Source: an uncultured Clostridium sp. (GTDB taxonomy: Bacteria > Bacillota > Clostridia > Lachnospirales > Lachnospiraceae). Taken from it: a stretch of DNA of 26,480 bases. A program made the position numbers and the translations under genes. The notes beneath the pieces are model-generated. The model was not told the DNA's origin. It made no database searches and saw only the letters and a list, made by a program, of their open reading frames with translations. This document shows, piece after piece, positions 15,721 to 24,035 of this stretch. The stretch spans positions 1 through 26,480 of the forward strand of contig UQFC01000034.1 of NCBI GenBank assembly GCA_900540335.1. The letters are read 5' to 3'. Position 1 is the first letter of the stretch, and every line of letters begins with the position of its first letter.

Positions 15721-16803
15721 CTATGAAACAAAGCTTTCTTCCCATATTCTCCAGGCCTTCTGCGCCTGCAGATACTTTTCCTGATGATTTTCCATAGCTT
15801 CTCTGCTGTACCGGCATTTTTGTCTGCTTCCTTCAAAACGTTCTTCAATGGAAACCTCTCTGTCTCCCTGAATCATTTTATCTGCCAGATACACAATCAG
15901 AGTTTCATCTGCCTGTTTTGGTATCTGATCCAGTCTGTGATGCTGTCTGACAATTTCTGCCGCCCGTCCGTAGCCGTTTTCCTGGAGAAAACGTGCTCCG
16001 ACTGCCGCGTGATCCGGCTGTCCCTTGCCAATATCATGCAAAAGCGCTGCGGAACGAATCAGATTCAGATCCAGAAGCCGTCCTGTGCTTTGCAGCTCTA
16101 CTGCCATAGACAACGCCTTGCGGCTTACGGCCTCACTGTGTCTGCGAAGATGTTCCGGCATTTTACTGTTCTCAAGCAGCCAGCGAAGCGCTTCCCCGTC
16201 CGGATATCCCTGCCCGCGGCTTCCCTCCAGCTGCAGAAGACGACCGTATTCTTCCTTTGTATCGGCATCCAGGAAGCTTCCCTCGTCAGAAACCTCCACG
16301 TCCAGAATCTGATCTTCTCTTGCATTTAAAAAGCCCTTCAGCCCGCATTCGCCCTGATATGCCAGAACTGCATCCATCATGTCCGCATTCAGCTTCACCG
16401 GATGTCCTCTCCTGCTTCCGCATCTGGTACGCACAATAGCCCCCTGTGCCGCCACAATCCTGCTGACTGTCTTTCCTGTAACCGCAGGAACATCCACCGG
16501 CATCACCAGTGCTGCATCACACTTTCCACGAATTGCAGAAAATCCTAATTTCACGGAATCAAGCATTTCCGTTGAGGTATAGTTTCGGTTTCTTACAAAC
16601 AGAATTCCGGAATCCTTCAGGGACTCCTCCAGCTCCTCTCCCCGGTATCCCGTCACCATAACAACGGGAGCCACTCCTGCCTGCTTTAACATTTCTACCA
16701 GATGGTGAGCAATACATGCTTTTCCAAATGGAAGCAATGGTTTAAAATCCCCCATACGGGAGGACAGTCCTGCTGCTGCAATTACTGCGCCTACCTGTTC
16801 CAT
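15721..16803 (-). CDS. MocA/MobA-like molybdenum cofactor cytidylyltransferase fused to an HD domain
   Basis: A 360-residue two-domain cytoplasmic protein. Residues 1-190 are a nucleotidyltransferase with AAGLSSRMGDFKPLLPFG (binding loop) and MPVDVPAV (metal-binding D104 region), the pattern of MocA/YgfJ enzymes that attach CMP to molybdopterin for xanthine-dehydrogenase-type enzymes. Residues about 205-345 are an HD domain: H222, H256-D257 in LLHDIGKGQPDH, HH at 288-289 and D308. HD domains are phosphohydrolases; what this one cleaves is unknown. The gene is the last of the operon, 16 bp after the NifU-like gene, with GGAGG nine bases before the ATG. Position beside the hydroxylase subunits supports a role in their maturation. 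Confidence 0.88.
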   Translation of the reverse strand: MEQVGAVIAAAGLSSRMGDFKPLLPFGKACIAHHLVEMLKQAGVAPVVMVTGYRGEELEESLKDSGILFVRNRNYTSTEMLDSVKLGFSAIRGKCDAALVMPVDVPAVTGKTVSRIVAAQGAIVRTRCGSRRGHPVKLNADMMDAVLAYQGECGLKGFLNAREDQILDVEVSDEGSFLDADTKEEYGRLLQLEGSRGQGYPDGEALRWLLENSKMPEHLRRHSEAVSRKALSMAVELQSTGRLLDLNLIRSAALLHDIGKGQPDHAAVGARFLQENGYGRAAEIVRQHHRLDQIPKQADETLIVYLADKMIQGDREVSIEERFEGSRQKCRYSREAMENHQEKYLQAQKAWRIWEESFVS

Positions 16804-16819
16804 GGATTCTCTACCTCCT

Positions 16820-17231
16820 CTACTCTGATACAGTACCCTGGGCTTTTGCTTCTTCCATCATCTGTTTTACCCGTTCTGCCCTCTTCACCGCATAATCCTG
16901 CAGTGTTTTTTTCAGTCCAATCTCTGCCATCTGGGCACAGTGAATACTTTCCTTTTCCAGTCCGCCAAAAAACTCAGACAGATCCTCCGCCCGAATCAGA
17001 TATGCCTCCATCACCGGTTTTCCCAGCGCTGCTTCTGCAACTCTTGCCGCACAGGCTTTCAGAGGCGGACATGCAGAATCTGTAACGGTATAGTGAAATT
17101 CTGTAATAATTTCCCGCTTTGTATTGATATACATATTCAGCTGATCACCGCACCCCGGTTCCTAAAAACACCTCCGGCTCTCCCAGATTCTCTGTTTTTT
17201 CACTATAAGCCAGAATTTTTTCTCTGTCCAT
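16820..17231 (-). pseudogene. NifU/IscU-like Fe-S cluster scaffold protein, frameshifted in a G-run
   Basis: Restored product is about 136 residues. It opens MDREKILAYSEKTENLGEPE, then, after the shift, GCGDQLNMYINTKREIITEF. The three scaffold cysteines of IscU/NifU are recognisable: in GCGD (with the neighbouring Asp), in SACPPLKAC, and in the H-C pair of ESIHCAQMAE. From ATG 17231 (AGGA six bases upstream) the frame runs into TGA at 17143 because the run at 17153-17156 has four G on the coding strand; with three, it joins the downstream frame exactly. Without restoration only a C-terminal part from an internal ATG (17134) would be read, losing the first cysteine. Its place in the operon suggests it builds clusters for the hydroxylase, which carries many. 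Confidence 0.82.
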
Positions 17232-17251
17232 GCTGTTCCTGCCTTTCATAC

Positions 17252-17282
17252 TTCAGGCGGCAGTAAAAAACCGCCGCCTGAA
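17252..17282 (-). other. Intercistronic perfect hairpin
   Basis: TTCAGGCGGC (17252-17261) and GCCGCCTGAA (17273-17282) form a 10-bp GC-rich stem around an 11-base loop, between the FAD subunit stop and the NifU-like start. On the minus-strand RNA the U-run is in the loop and none follows the stem, so simple termination is unlikely. It may stabilise the upstream mRNA end or reduce expression of the two maturation genes. Confidence 0.55.
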
Positions 17283-17306
17283 ACCATACTGTCTTTCTTA
17301 TAGATA

Positions 17307-19673
17307 TTAGAAGCCTAAGAATCTCCGAATCATGACCTTTGCCATTTCGATCTTATAGGCATTCATCTCCAGCGGAATCGCATCCTTCAAAGCGATTTCT
17401 GCTGCCTCTGCTGCTGTCTCTTCTGTCAGTTTCTTTCCAATCAGATACTGCTCTGCTTCTCTCAGCTTCATGGGAATCGGAGCTGCAGCGCCCAGTACCA
17501 TGCTGATATCCTTTACAACGCCGTCTTCTGCAAGACAGGTTCCTGCTACTGCAAGAACAGCAAAGTCGATGGCTTTTCTGATGCGGTACTTATCGTATTC
17601 AGCTTTTGTTCCGGCCGCCTGCTTCGGAACAATAATCTCCGTTACAATCTCACCCGGTTTCAGCGTATCCTTCACTCTGGTAGAGCCGGCAAAGAAGGTT
17701 TCTGCATCCAGCTCTCTCATGTTTGTTTTAATCTTTGCATCATATGCGTACAGCATATTTGCCACATCACTGGGATTTACCGCAAGGCATCCGCAGTTAA
17801 AGCATCTGGAAGCCTCTTTCTTCACTACTGCCTCAGCCAGTCCGCCAAGATCCTCCTTATCCATTGCTCTGTCTTCTACAGCAAGGAGAGGAGCCTTTGC
17901 AGACTCATGGCTGCTGCGGCATTCTGTACTGAAGGAAACCAGTTTTTCTTTCAGACGTTTTGCTGCTGTCTTCTCTACTTCCAGCTCGCTCGTGCCACAG
18001 TATTTTCTGATTGCAACTGCAGTTTCTTTACCTGCTGCAATAGCCTTAATAACCGTTGCCGGTCCTGTGGTTACATCACCGCCGGCGAAAATGCCTGCTA
18101 CACTGGTCTGATTTCCGTCAAGAGCCTTAATTCTGCCTCTTTCAGTCTCAACTGCATATGCGCCGTCCAGGAAATCAAGATCTGCCTTCTGACCGATTGC
18201 CATCATGATAATATCTGCATCCAGAGTCATCAGGTTGTTCTCATCGTATACCGGATTGAATCTTCCTGTTTCATCCAGAACCTTCGGGCAGTTTTTAAAT
18301 ACGATTCCGCTGACCTTGCCGTCCTTGTGAAGAACTTCCTTCGGACCCCAGCCGTTGATAATCTCTACGCCCTCTTCCAGCGCTCTTGTTACTTCTTCCT
18401 CGTTAGCCGGCATTCCGTCTCTCTGCTCAAGGCAAACCATTCTTACATTGGGAGCGCCCAGTCTCTTCGCAGTAATTGCAACGTCCATTGCAACGTTTCC
18501 GCCGCCGACAACAACCACGTCAGAGCCCGGTCTCTCTAAAATGTAGTTATTTACATCAATCAGGAATTCCAGACCGAATCTGGTCAGCTCCTCGCCGGAC
18601 AGACCGATCAGCGGACGTTTCCATGTACCTGTATCCAACATTACGCTGTCGCTGTTTTTGTAGATCTCATCCAGAGAAATATCCGTTCCTACCTGGCAGC
18701 CGCAATGGAACTCAACGCCGATTCCTTCCAGAACAGAAACGAATTTTCTAACAATTTCCTTCGGCAGACGATATGCCGGAATTGCGTAGGATAAGCATCC
18801 GCCGGCTTCCTTCTGCTTCTCGTAAACCGTTACTGCAAAGCCGCTCTGGCGCAGATAATAAGCTGCAGTCAGACCTGCAGGGCCGGAACCAACGATGGAA
18901 ATTCTCTTTCCGTTTTCAGCCTCCGGTCCTTTCATGAATTCCTCATGACGCTCCAGAACCATATCGCCCAGGAAACGCTCAATGCCGCCTACGTTCAGGC
19001 TCTCGTCATAAGTATTTCTGTTGCAGCCCTCCATACAGAAGTGAGCGCAGACACGGCTGGTAATTGCCGGCATGGGGTTCACTTCCAGAATAACCTTGGC
19101 TGCATCATCGTACTGGCCGGCGCGCACCATTTCCATATAAGCAGAAATATCAGTATGAGCCGGGCAGTTTCCGGTACACGGTGTCTCACATACCTTTGCT
19201 GCGCCAAAAATAGAATGATAACGGTTTTCTCCCATCATTGCAGAGCAAAGATGTCCTGTTTTTCTTGCACAGTTAATCTTTCCGCCCAGGATATCCGGAT
19301 AACGGTAATACCAGCAGCGAATATCCTGACACAGGTTTCCTGCGATAGTTGCAGTATTGCGGATATTCGGTGTTGCAACGCTTCTTGCAGCATCAGCCAG
19401 AGCATTCCAGCCGCCCTTTACAACTGCGGAATCTGCTATCTGACGCAGAATTGCCTCTGCTCCAATGTGAAGACCGTCTTCTTCTTCTCTGATCTGATCC
19501 ATTCCCGGAAGCTTCTTTAAGCTTACAACCTTTTCCGGATACTCCGGAAGCAGGCCGTCCTTTAATACACCCAGAAGATCCGTTCCTCCGCCCATAACTA
19601 CAGTGCCGGGCTGTTTCAGAAGTTCAGATGCTTCCTCAACAGAAGATGGATTGACATATGTAAAATTTTTCAT
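17307..19673 (-). CDS. Molybdenum hydroxylase FAD subunit with an inserted GltD-like NAD(P) oxidoreductase
   Basis: A 788-residue protein. The outer parts make one CoxM/XdhB/YgfM-type FAD subunit: residues 1-159 with GGGTDLL (29-34) and TIAGNL (109-114), then 625-788 with CLAVNPSDVANML and the C-terminal domain. Between SIFGAA (154-159) and CFNCGCLAVNPSD sits a whole GltD-like module: Fe-S cysteines C162, C166, C170 and C209, C213, C217 (two [4Fe-4S] sites), FAD fold GSGPAGLTAAYYL (262-274), NAD(P) fold VVVGGGNVAMD (387-397) and GGDVTTGP (531-538). Cysteines C115, C120, C135 and C143 in the outer domain may hold another cluster. E. coli encodes related parts separately (YgfM, YgfK). Start ATG overlaps the previous stop by one base (TAATG), implying coupled translation. 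Likely role: passing electrons from the Mo site to NAD(P) or back. Confidence 0.92.
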   Translation of the reverse strand: MKNFTYVNPSSVEEASELLKQPGTVVMGGGTDLLGVLKDGLLPEYPEKVVSLKKLPGMDQIREEEDGLHIGAEAILRQIADSAVVKGGWNALADAARSVATPNIRNTATIAGNLCQDIRCWYYRYPDILGGKINCARKTGHLCSAMMGENRYHSIFGAAKVCETPCTGNCPAHTDISAYMEMVRAGQYDDAAKVILEVNPMPAITSRVCAHFCMEGCNRNTYDESLNVGGIERFLGDMVLERHEEFMKGPEAENGKRISIVGSGPAGLTAAYYLRQSGFAVTVYEKQKEAGGCLSYAIPAYRLPKEIVRKFVSVLEGIGVEFHCGCQVGTDISLDEIYKNSDSVMLDTGTWKRPLIGLSGEELTRFGLEFLIDVNNYILERPGSDVVVVGGGNVAMDVAITAKRLGAPNVRMVCLEQRDGMPANEEEVTRALEEGVEIINGWGPKEVLHKDGKVSGIVFKNCPKVLDETGRFNPVYDENNLMTLDADIIMMAIGQKADLDFLDGAYAVETERGRIKALDGNQTSVAGIFAGGDVTTGPATVIKAIAAGKETAVAIRKYCGTSELEVEKTAAKRLKEKLVSFSTECRSSHESAKAPLLAVEDRAMDKEDLGGLAEAVVKKEASRCFNCGCLAVNPSDVANMLYAYDAKIKTNMRELDAETFFAGSTRVKDTLKPGEIVTEIIVPKQAAGTKAEYDKYRIRKAIDFAVLAVAGTCLAEDGVVKDISMVLGAAAPIPMKLREAEQYLIGKKLTEETAAEAAEIALKDAIPLEMNAYKIEMAKVMIRRFLGF

Positions 19674-21964
19674 TAGTTTGCCTCCTTTTCCTTCAAAGCT
19701 TTCAAAATCTTCGCTGGTGAGTAGGGATAGGAATTCAGTTTAATTCCGCAGGCATTGTAGATTGCCATACGGATGGCAGGACCGCCCGGAGCCAGCAGAG
19801 GCTCACCTACACCAACTGCGCCGAATGGGTAATCGTTATCAACATTCTTCATAGACTCCAGAACAAGGTGATCATGAGGCACTGCATCATTGAAGGTTCT
19901 TGTCTTGTAATCAATGTTGCTCGGATTCAGAACTCTGTAATCGTTCGGATCCCATACGGTTTCTTCCATGCAGGCAATATCAATTCCGGCAAAGAAGGAC
20001 TGCATCTGGTTGCGAACCGGCAGCGGGTTTACAATAACGCCGGCGTCAGAACCGCCAAAATGGTCAACAATTTCAAAGGTTCCCATTTCCAGATCCACTT
20101 CCACTTCCACGAACTGCAGATGGAAAATCGTACTGTTGTGAACGCCGTCAAAGTGACCGCATCCTGTAACGCTGTCAACCTTGCCCATCAGATGCGGGAA
20201 CAGCATATATTTCTCTTCCGGATTGGAAATACGGACAACACAGCCGCCCTTAAATTCCAGATCATCTTCCGGAACACCATATTTTTCATGTGCAAGATGA
20301 TACAGTTTCTTCTTCACATCCTCACATGCTCTCTTTGCTACAATACCGCCGCAGTAAGTGGAACGGGAACCGGTAGAACCAAAGTCCGGAGGTGTCATTC
20401 CTGTATCGGAATCAGAAACGCGGATAGACTCTAACGGCATATCCAGCTCCTCTGCCACAACCTTTAACATAACGTCTCTGGTACCTGCGCCGAACTCAGC
20501 CATACAGGTAGACAGATAAACAGCGCCCAGACCGGTCAGAGTTACGTTTGCATTGGAAGGCTTACCGCCTGTATCAGAATGTCCGGCAGCGCCTACGCCC
20601 AGTCCGCGTACACGTTTTCCATCCTCAGATACCCAGGTCGGCACACCCCAGCCTTTGAAACGATCTTTCCAGCGGAAGGCTTCTGCTGTCTTAACAACCA
20701 GATCGCTCCAGTCTGCTGTTTTATTTTCCTGCCACGGATGGGGCTCTGCATTGGCATTGTGATAGCGATCGCCCTTCTTCATGGCATTCTTTACCAGATA
20801 GTCAACCGGATCAATGTTCAGCTTTTCGCAGGCCTCCATAATTGCCTGGCTGACTAAAGCAGTAGACTCCATGTATCCATATCCGCGGAAGGATCCGGAC
20901 GGCATGTGGTTGGTTACTACTACCTCTCCATCGTATTTCTTATTGTCTGTCTTACACAGAATCGGAAGCGTGTTGGTTCCTACTGCCAGCATGAACTCCT
21001 GGGTAGAAGCACATACGCCTGCATCGGCAATCTGGCTCATCTCAATCGCGCTTGCCAGACCGTCCTTCTTCATACCGAACTTAATATGAGCCTTTGTTAC
21101 CATACGGTTCTGATGAATTGCAAAATGCTCTTCCTTGGTATAGTTAAACATAACCGGACATCTTGCTGCCTTGGCCATGATTGCTGTAAATACCAGAGGC
21201 TGTACATTACCGCTGTACAGTTTAGAACCAAAGCTTCCGCCTACTGCCGGTGCAGTCAGACGAACCTGCTCGTAAGGAACGTTCAGGGAAGAAGCTACGT
21301 TCTGGTGGCAGTATGCCGGAGCTGCTGCAGAAGCGATAAAGTTGTAGGTATCATTTTCATACCAGCAAATGGTAACCGGTGCCTCTACGGGAAGTGCGTT
21401 CTGACCGCTGTCAATTGAAGAATCTACTTCTACAATAATATCAGACTCTTCAAAGCCTTTTTCCAAATCACCAACCTCAAAGTTCAGGTTGTTTTTATGG
21501 GGAGCAATGTTTCCCGGGAACTCCGGATACAGCTGAGGAGCATCCGGGGCCATAGCCTCTTCAATGGTAAATACCGGCTTCAGAACCTCATATTTTACAT
21601 CAATCAGCTTCATTGCCTCCAGAGCAATATCCTCTGTCTCTGCTACAATCAGAGCAACCGCATCTCCAATAAAGCGCACATACTCGTCCATAATATGATG
21701 ATGCTTCGGCGGTGTAAATCCATTGGTAATATAGATGTTTCTGTCAACATCCTTCCATGTTACAACTGCAGATACTCCCGGATATGCTTTTGCCTTTTCC
21801 ACATCAATGGAAAGAATTTTTGCATATGGATGTGGACTTCTCAAAATTTTTCCGTACTGCATACCCGGCAGCTTGAAGTCACCAGTATATTTTGCTTTTC
21901 CTGTTACGATCTGCGGACCTAACAGACGAACTGTTTCCTTGCCTACGTATTTTAACTCTTTCAT
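19673..21964 (-). CDS. Molybdenum hydroxylase large subunit (xanthine dehydrogenase family, molybdopterin-binding)
   Basis: A 763-residue catalytic subunit that hydroxylates a substrate at a molybdopterin-cytosine-dinucleotide Mo centre. Family motifs: VGGSFGSKLYSG (241-252) and SGSFRGYGYMES (356-367), which contact the cofactor, an ADFGSTGSR-like segment (PPDFGSTGSRSTYCGG), and the catalytic Glu E721 in AVGVGEPLLAPGG. There is no CO-dehydrogenase-type active-site loop with the special Cys (AYRCSFR), so it is not a CO dehydrogenase. Relatives act on purines, nicotinate, aldehydes or aromatic CoA esters; I cannot choose among these. It lacks a Tat signal and should be cytoplasmic. The ATG overlaps the upstream stop by four bases (ATGA). 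Confidence 0.93.
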   Translation of the reverse strand: MKELKYVGKETVRLLGPQIVTGKAKYTGDFKLPGMQYGKILRSPHPYAKILSIDVEKAKAYPGVSAVVTWKDVDRNIYITNGFTPPKHHHIMDEYVRFIGDAVALIVAETEDIALEAMKLIDVKYEVLKPVFTIEEAMAPDAPQLYPEFPGNIAPHKNNLNFEVGDLEKGFEESDIIVEVDSSIDSGQNALPVEAPVTICWYENDTYNFIASAAAPAYCHQNVASSLNVPYEQVRLTAPAVGGSFGSKLYSGNVQPLVFTAIMAKAARCPVMFNYTKEEHFAIHQNRMVTKAHIKFGMKKDGLASAIEMSQIADAGVCASTQEFMLAVGTNTLPILCKTDNKKYDGEVVVTNHMPSGSFRGYGYMESTALVSQAIMEACEKLNIDPVDYLVKNAMKKGDRYHNANAEPHPWQENKTADWSDLVVKTAEAFRWKDRFKGWGVPTWVSEDGKRVRGLGVGAAGHSDTGGKPSNANVTLTGLGAVYLSTCMAEFGAGTRDVMLKVVAEELDMPLESIRVSDSDTGMTPPDFGSTGSRSTYCGGIVAKRACEDVKKKLYHLAHEKYGVPEDDLEFKGGCVVRISNPEEKYMLFPHLMGKVDSVTGCGHFDGVHNSTIFHLQFVEVEVDLEMGTFEIVDHFGGSDAGVIVNPLPVRNQMQSFFAGIDIACMEETVWDPNDYRVLNPSNIDYKTRTFNDAVPHDHLVLESMKNVDNDYPFGAVGVGEPLLAPGGPAIRMAIYNACGIKLNSYPYSPAKILKALKEKEAN

Positions 21965-22488
21965 CCCTGCTCCTCCTTCTTATTCTTATTGCTTTCCACA
22001 TAAGCCATAATGGACTCAACAGCAGTATAATGAGTGCCGCAGCGACAGTAGTTTCCAGACAGAGCTTCTCTTACTTCTTCCTCTGTAGGCTCCGGATTCT
22101 CATTTAAAAGTGCTTTTGCAGTCATGATAACGCCGGGGATACAGAAGCCGCACTGATAACCGCAGTTATCCAGGAAAGCCTGCTGAAGTCCGTCCAGCTC
22201 TCCGGTTGCACGATCAGCCAGTCCTTCAATCGTAGTAATCTCTGCGCCGTCACAATCCATGGTCAGGGTCAGGCAAGAGGTAACTGCTTTTCCGTCCATA
22301 ATAACGGTACAGCATCCACACGCACCCTGATCGCATCCGATTTTTAATCCGGTCAGTCCCAGGCGATCTCTTAATGTATGAGCCAGGGTCTCGCTCTCCG
22401 GCATATCATCTCTTCCGGTGCCGACTTTAACGTCGTACTCGGTTCCATTCACTTTCAAAGTAATGATTTTTTGAATAATTTCTTTCAT
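21961..22488 (-). CDS. Molybdenum hydroxylase [2Fe-2S] subunit
   Basis: A 175-residue electron-transfer subunit with two clusters. The N-terminal plant-ferredoxin-type domain has C52-x4-C57-x2-C60 (GCDQGACGCC) and C72. The C-terminal helical domain has C113 and C116 (YQCGFC), then C148-x-C150 (YCRCG). This is the complete XdhC/CoxS set. The start is uncertain: ATG 22488 (GAGGG six bases upstream) gives MKEIIQKIITLKVNG, the usual opening; ATG 22500 also has AGGA upstream; ATG 22530 has no ribosome binding site. It lies 74 bp after the MFS gene, and its stop overlaps the start of the large subunit. Confidence 0.93.
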   Translation of the reverse strand: MKEIIQKIITLKVNGTEYDVKVGTGRDDMPESETLAHTLRDRLGLTGLKIGCDQGACGCCTVIMDGKAVTSCLTLTMDCDGAEITTIEGLADRATGELDGLQQAFLDNCGYQCGFCIPGVIMTAKALLNENPEPTEEEVREALSGNYCRCGTHYTAVESIMAYVESNKNKKEEQG

Positions 22489-22562
22489 CTTGTCCCTCAT
22501 TCCTTTCCTAAGCTTAGACAAATTTGCCATTCACTGGTTCAGGTTTTCACGAGATGTTATGT

Positions 22563-23810
22563 TTACGGCTGCTCATCGTTCTTCACAAGGAAGCTGAATA
22601 ATACAGCAATAACGGAACATCCCAGGAAAATATACCAAATCAGAGAATAGTTTCCTGTTGCATCAATTACACGTCCTACCACAATCGGCATAATCAGACT
22701 TGCCATCTGGAACAGCAGGTTCTGAGTAGAAGCAGCCGTTGCTGTAAAACGCTCTCCTGCCAGCATCATTGCAGAGGTGGTGTAATGGGTTGACGGCAGG
22801 TAAGAAACTGCGCCGTAGATAATTCCCACAAGAAGTAATCCCATGTACGATCTCTGCATAGAGAAGAGAATTGTCATTACACCCATACCGGTTAAGGTCA
22901 GCATCAGGAAGTTCCGATGACTCATATGTATCTTCTTTGCAAGACCTCCTGACAGACAGGATGCAATAATTCCGGCAATGCTGTAGCAGGTAATAATCAT
23001 GCCGCCCTGTACCGGAGTACAGCCCAGACTCTGAGCGTACTTGTTTGTCCAGGTGGCAAAACCTACACTAACAAACATAAACATAAAACCGCTGATACCT
23101 AACAGCAGCTGCTGTTTGTTCGTAAAGAATCCGACCAGGCCCTCCAGCATTCCTGCCTGTGCCTGGGGCTTTGCTGCTGCAGTCTGAGCCACAGCTTTTC
23201 CTGCTGCTCCTGCTGTTTTTTCTGCAGGAACACTCTTTTCAACAGGCTTTACAAATAATGCCAGTAAAGCAACAACGCCAACTGCCACAGCACCTACAAT
23301 CACGAAGGTGGTTCTCCATCCGAAAGCCTGGTTTAAAGGAGCTCCCAGAGACTGTGCCAGTGTAATGCCGAAAGGCGGAGATGCCAGTACAACTCCCATT
23401 GCTGACGCGCGCTCCTGCGGAGCAAAGGTAAGTGCAACCACTTTCGAACACTGTGCCATAACGCAGCCGCTGCTGATACCGGTAATCACACGGATCACCA
23501 GTCCCATTTCATAGCTGGTAATTCTTGACATCAATGCAGTCATAGCGCCGCCCAGTACCGTACAGGCAATCAGAATATACTTAGGCTGATACCGATCTGC
23601 CATAATTCCGCCCGGAATCTGGGTGACCAGATAACCGGCAAAAAACGCAGACATATAAAGTCCCGCCTGGGTGGCATTAATTCCAAACTCCCCCGAAACA
23701 TCTGCCATAAGCGGACTCCAGATATATCTGCTTAAAAATGTAAATGAAAACGCTAACGTAATCGCAGCCAGAGACATGTATTTATTTAATGTTTTCATAT
23801 CTGTACTCAT
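22563..23810 (-). CDS. MFS transporter, probably importing the hydroxylase substrate
   Basis: A 415-residue major facilitator with about 12 membrane helices. The loop after helix 2 carries a motif-A-like GGIMADRYQPK, and helix 4 starts RVITGISSGCVMAQ. A long cytoplasmic Ala/Gln/Lys-rich loop (EKTAGAAGKAVAQTAAAKPQ) links the two six-helix halves. The general pattern resembles organic-anion and aromatic-acid symporters, but the substrate cannot be read out. It is the first gene of the hydroxylase operon, directly behind the promoter and the 31-bp operator, so it most likely moves the substrate or product of the enzyme. The ATG at 23810 is followed by STDMKTLNK and preceded by GGAGAAGGAGATGGT. 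Confidence 0.9.
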   Translation of the reverse strand: MSTDMKTLNKYMSLAAITLAFSFTFLSRYIWSPLMADVSGEFGINATQAGLYMSAFFAGYLVTQIPGGIMADRYQPKYILIACTVLGGAMTALMSRITSYEMGLVIRVITGISSGCVMAQCSKVVALTFAPQERASAMGVVLASPPFGITLAQSLGAPLNQAFGWRTTFVIVGAVAVGVVALLALFVKPVEKSVPAEKTAGAAGKAVAQTAAAKPQAQAGMLEGLVGFFTNKQQLLLGISGFMFMFVSVGFATWTNKYAQSLGCTPVQGGMIITCYSIAGIIASCLSGGLAKKIHMSHRNFLMLTLTGMGVMTILFSMQRSYMGLLLVGIIYGAVSYLPSTHYTTSAMMLAGERFTATAASTQNLLFQMASLIMPIVVGRVIDATGNYSLIWYIFLGCSVIAVLFSFLVKNDEQP

Positions 23811-23885
23811 ACCATCTCCTTCTCCTTATCTTTTTTTCGTTCATTTTTTAACATAGTTTTTTAAAAAAAATAAATCAGCTGAGCT

Positions 23886-23916
23886 CATACTGTACAAACG
23901 CGTTTTGTACAGTATG
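23886..23916. promoter_or_regulatory. 31-bp palindromic operator O1 (candidate TetR site)
   Basis: CATACTGTACAAA and TTTGTACAGTATG are perfect 13-bp inverted arms around CGCGT. The site lies directly downstream of the -10 box of the operon promoter, covering the transcription start, so a bound repressor would block it. It is related to O2 at 24036-24067. Confidence 0.8.
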
Positions 23917-23917
23917 A

Positions 23918-23946
23918 ATTTTACCCCATATTTTGTATATAGTCAA
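23918..23946 (-). promoter_or_regulatory. Predicted promoter of the molybdenum hydroxylase operon
   Basis: Minus strand: -35 TTGACT (23946-23941), 17-bp spacer, -10 TAAAAT (23923-23918). O1 begins two bases after the -10. The leader to the MFS start is about 100 nt. Confidence 0.7.
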
Positions 23947-24035
23947 CATATTTTCTCAACAATCTTCCTATTTATTCGTTATTAATTTTATTTTATATCG
24001 CTTTTTGTAATTAATTGCCCGTTTTTTCCTTTATT

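Noticed and set aside
17143..17231. TGA in the NifU-like gene as a selenocysteine codon
   Set aside because: Reading through TGA in the same frame gives SAEYVYQYKAG, unrelated to NifU. The family sequence continues in the shifted frame instead.
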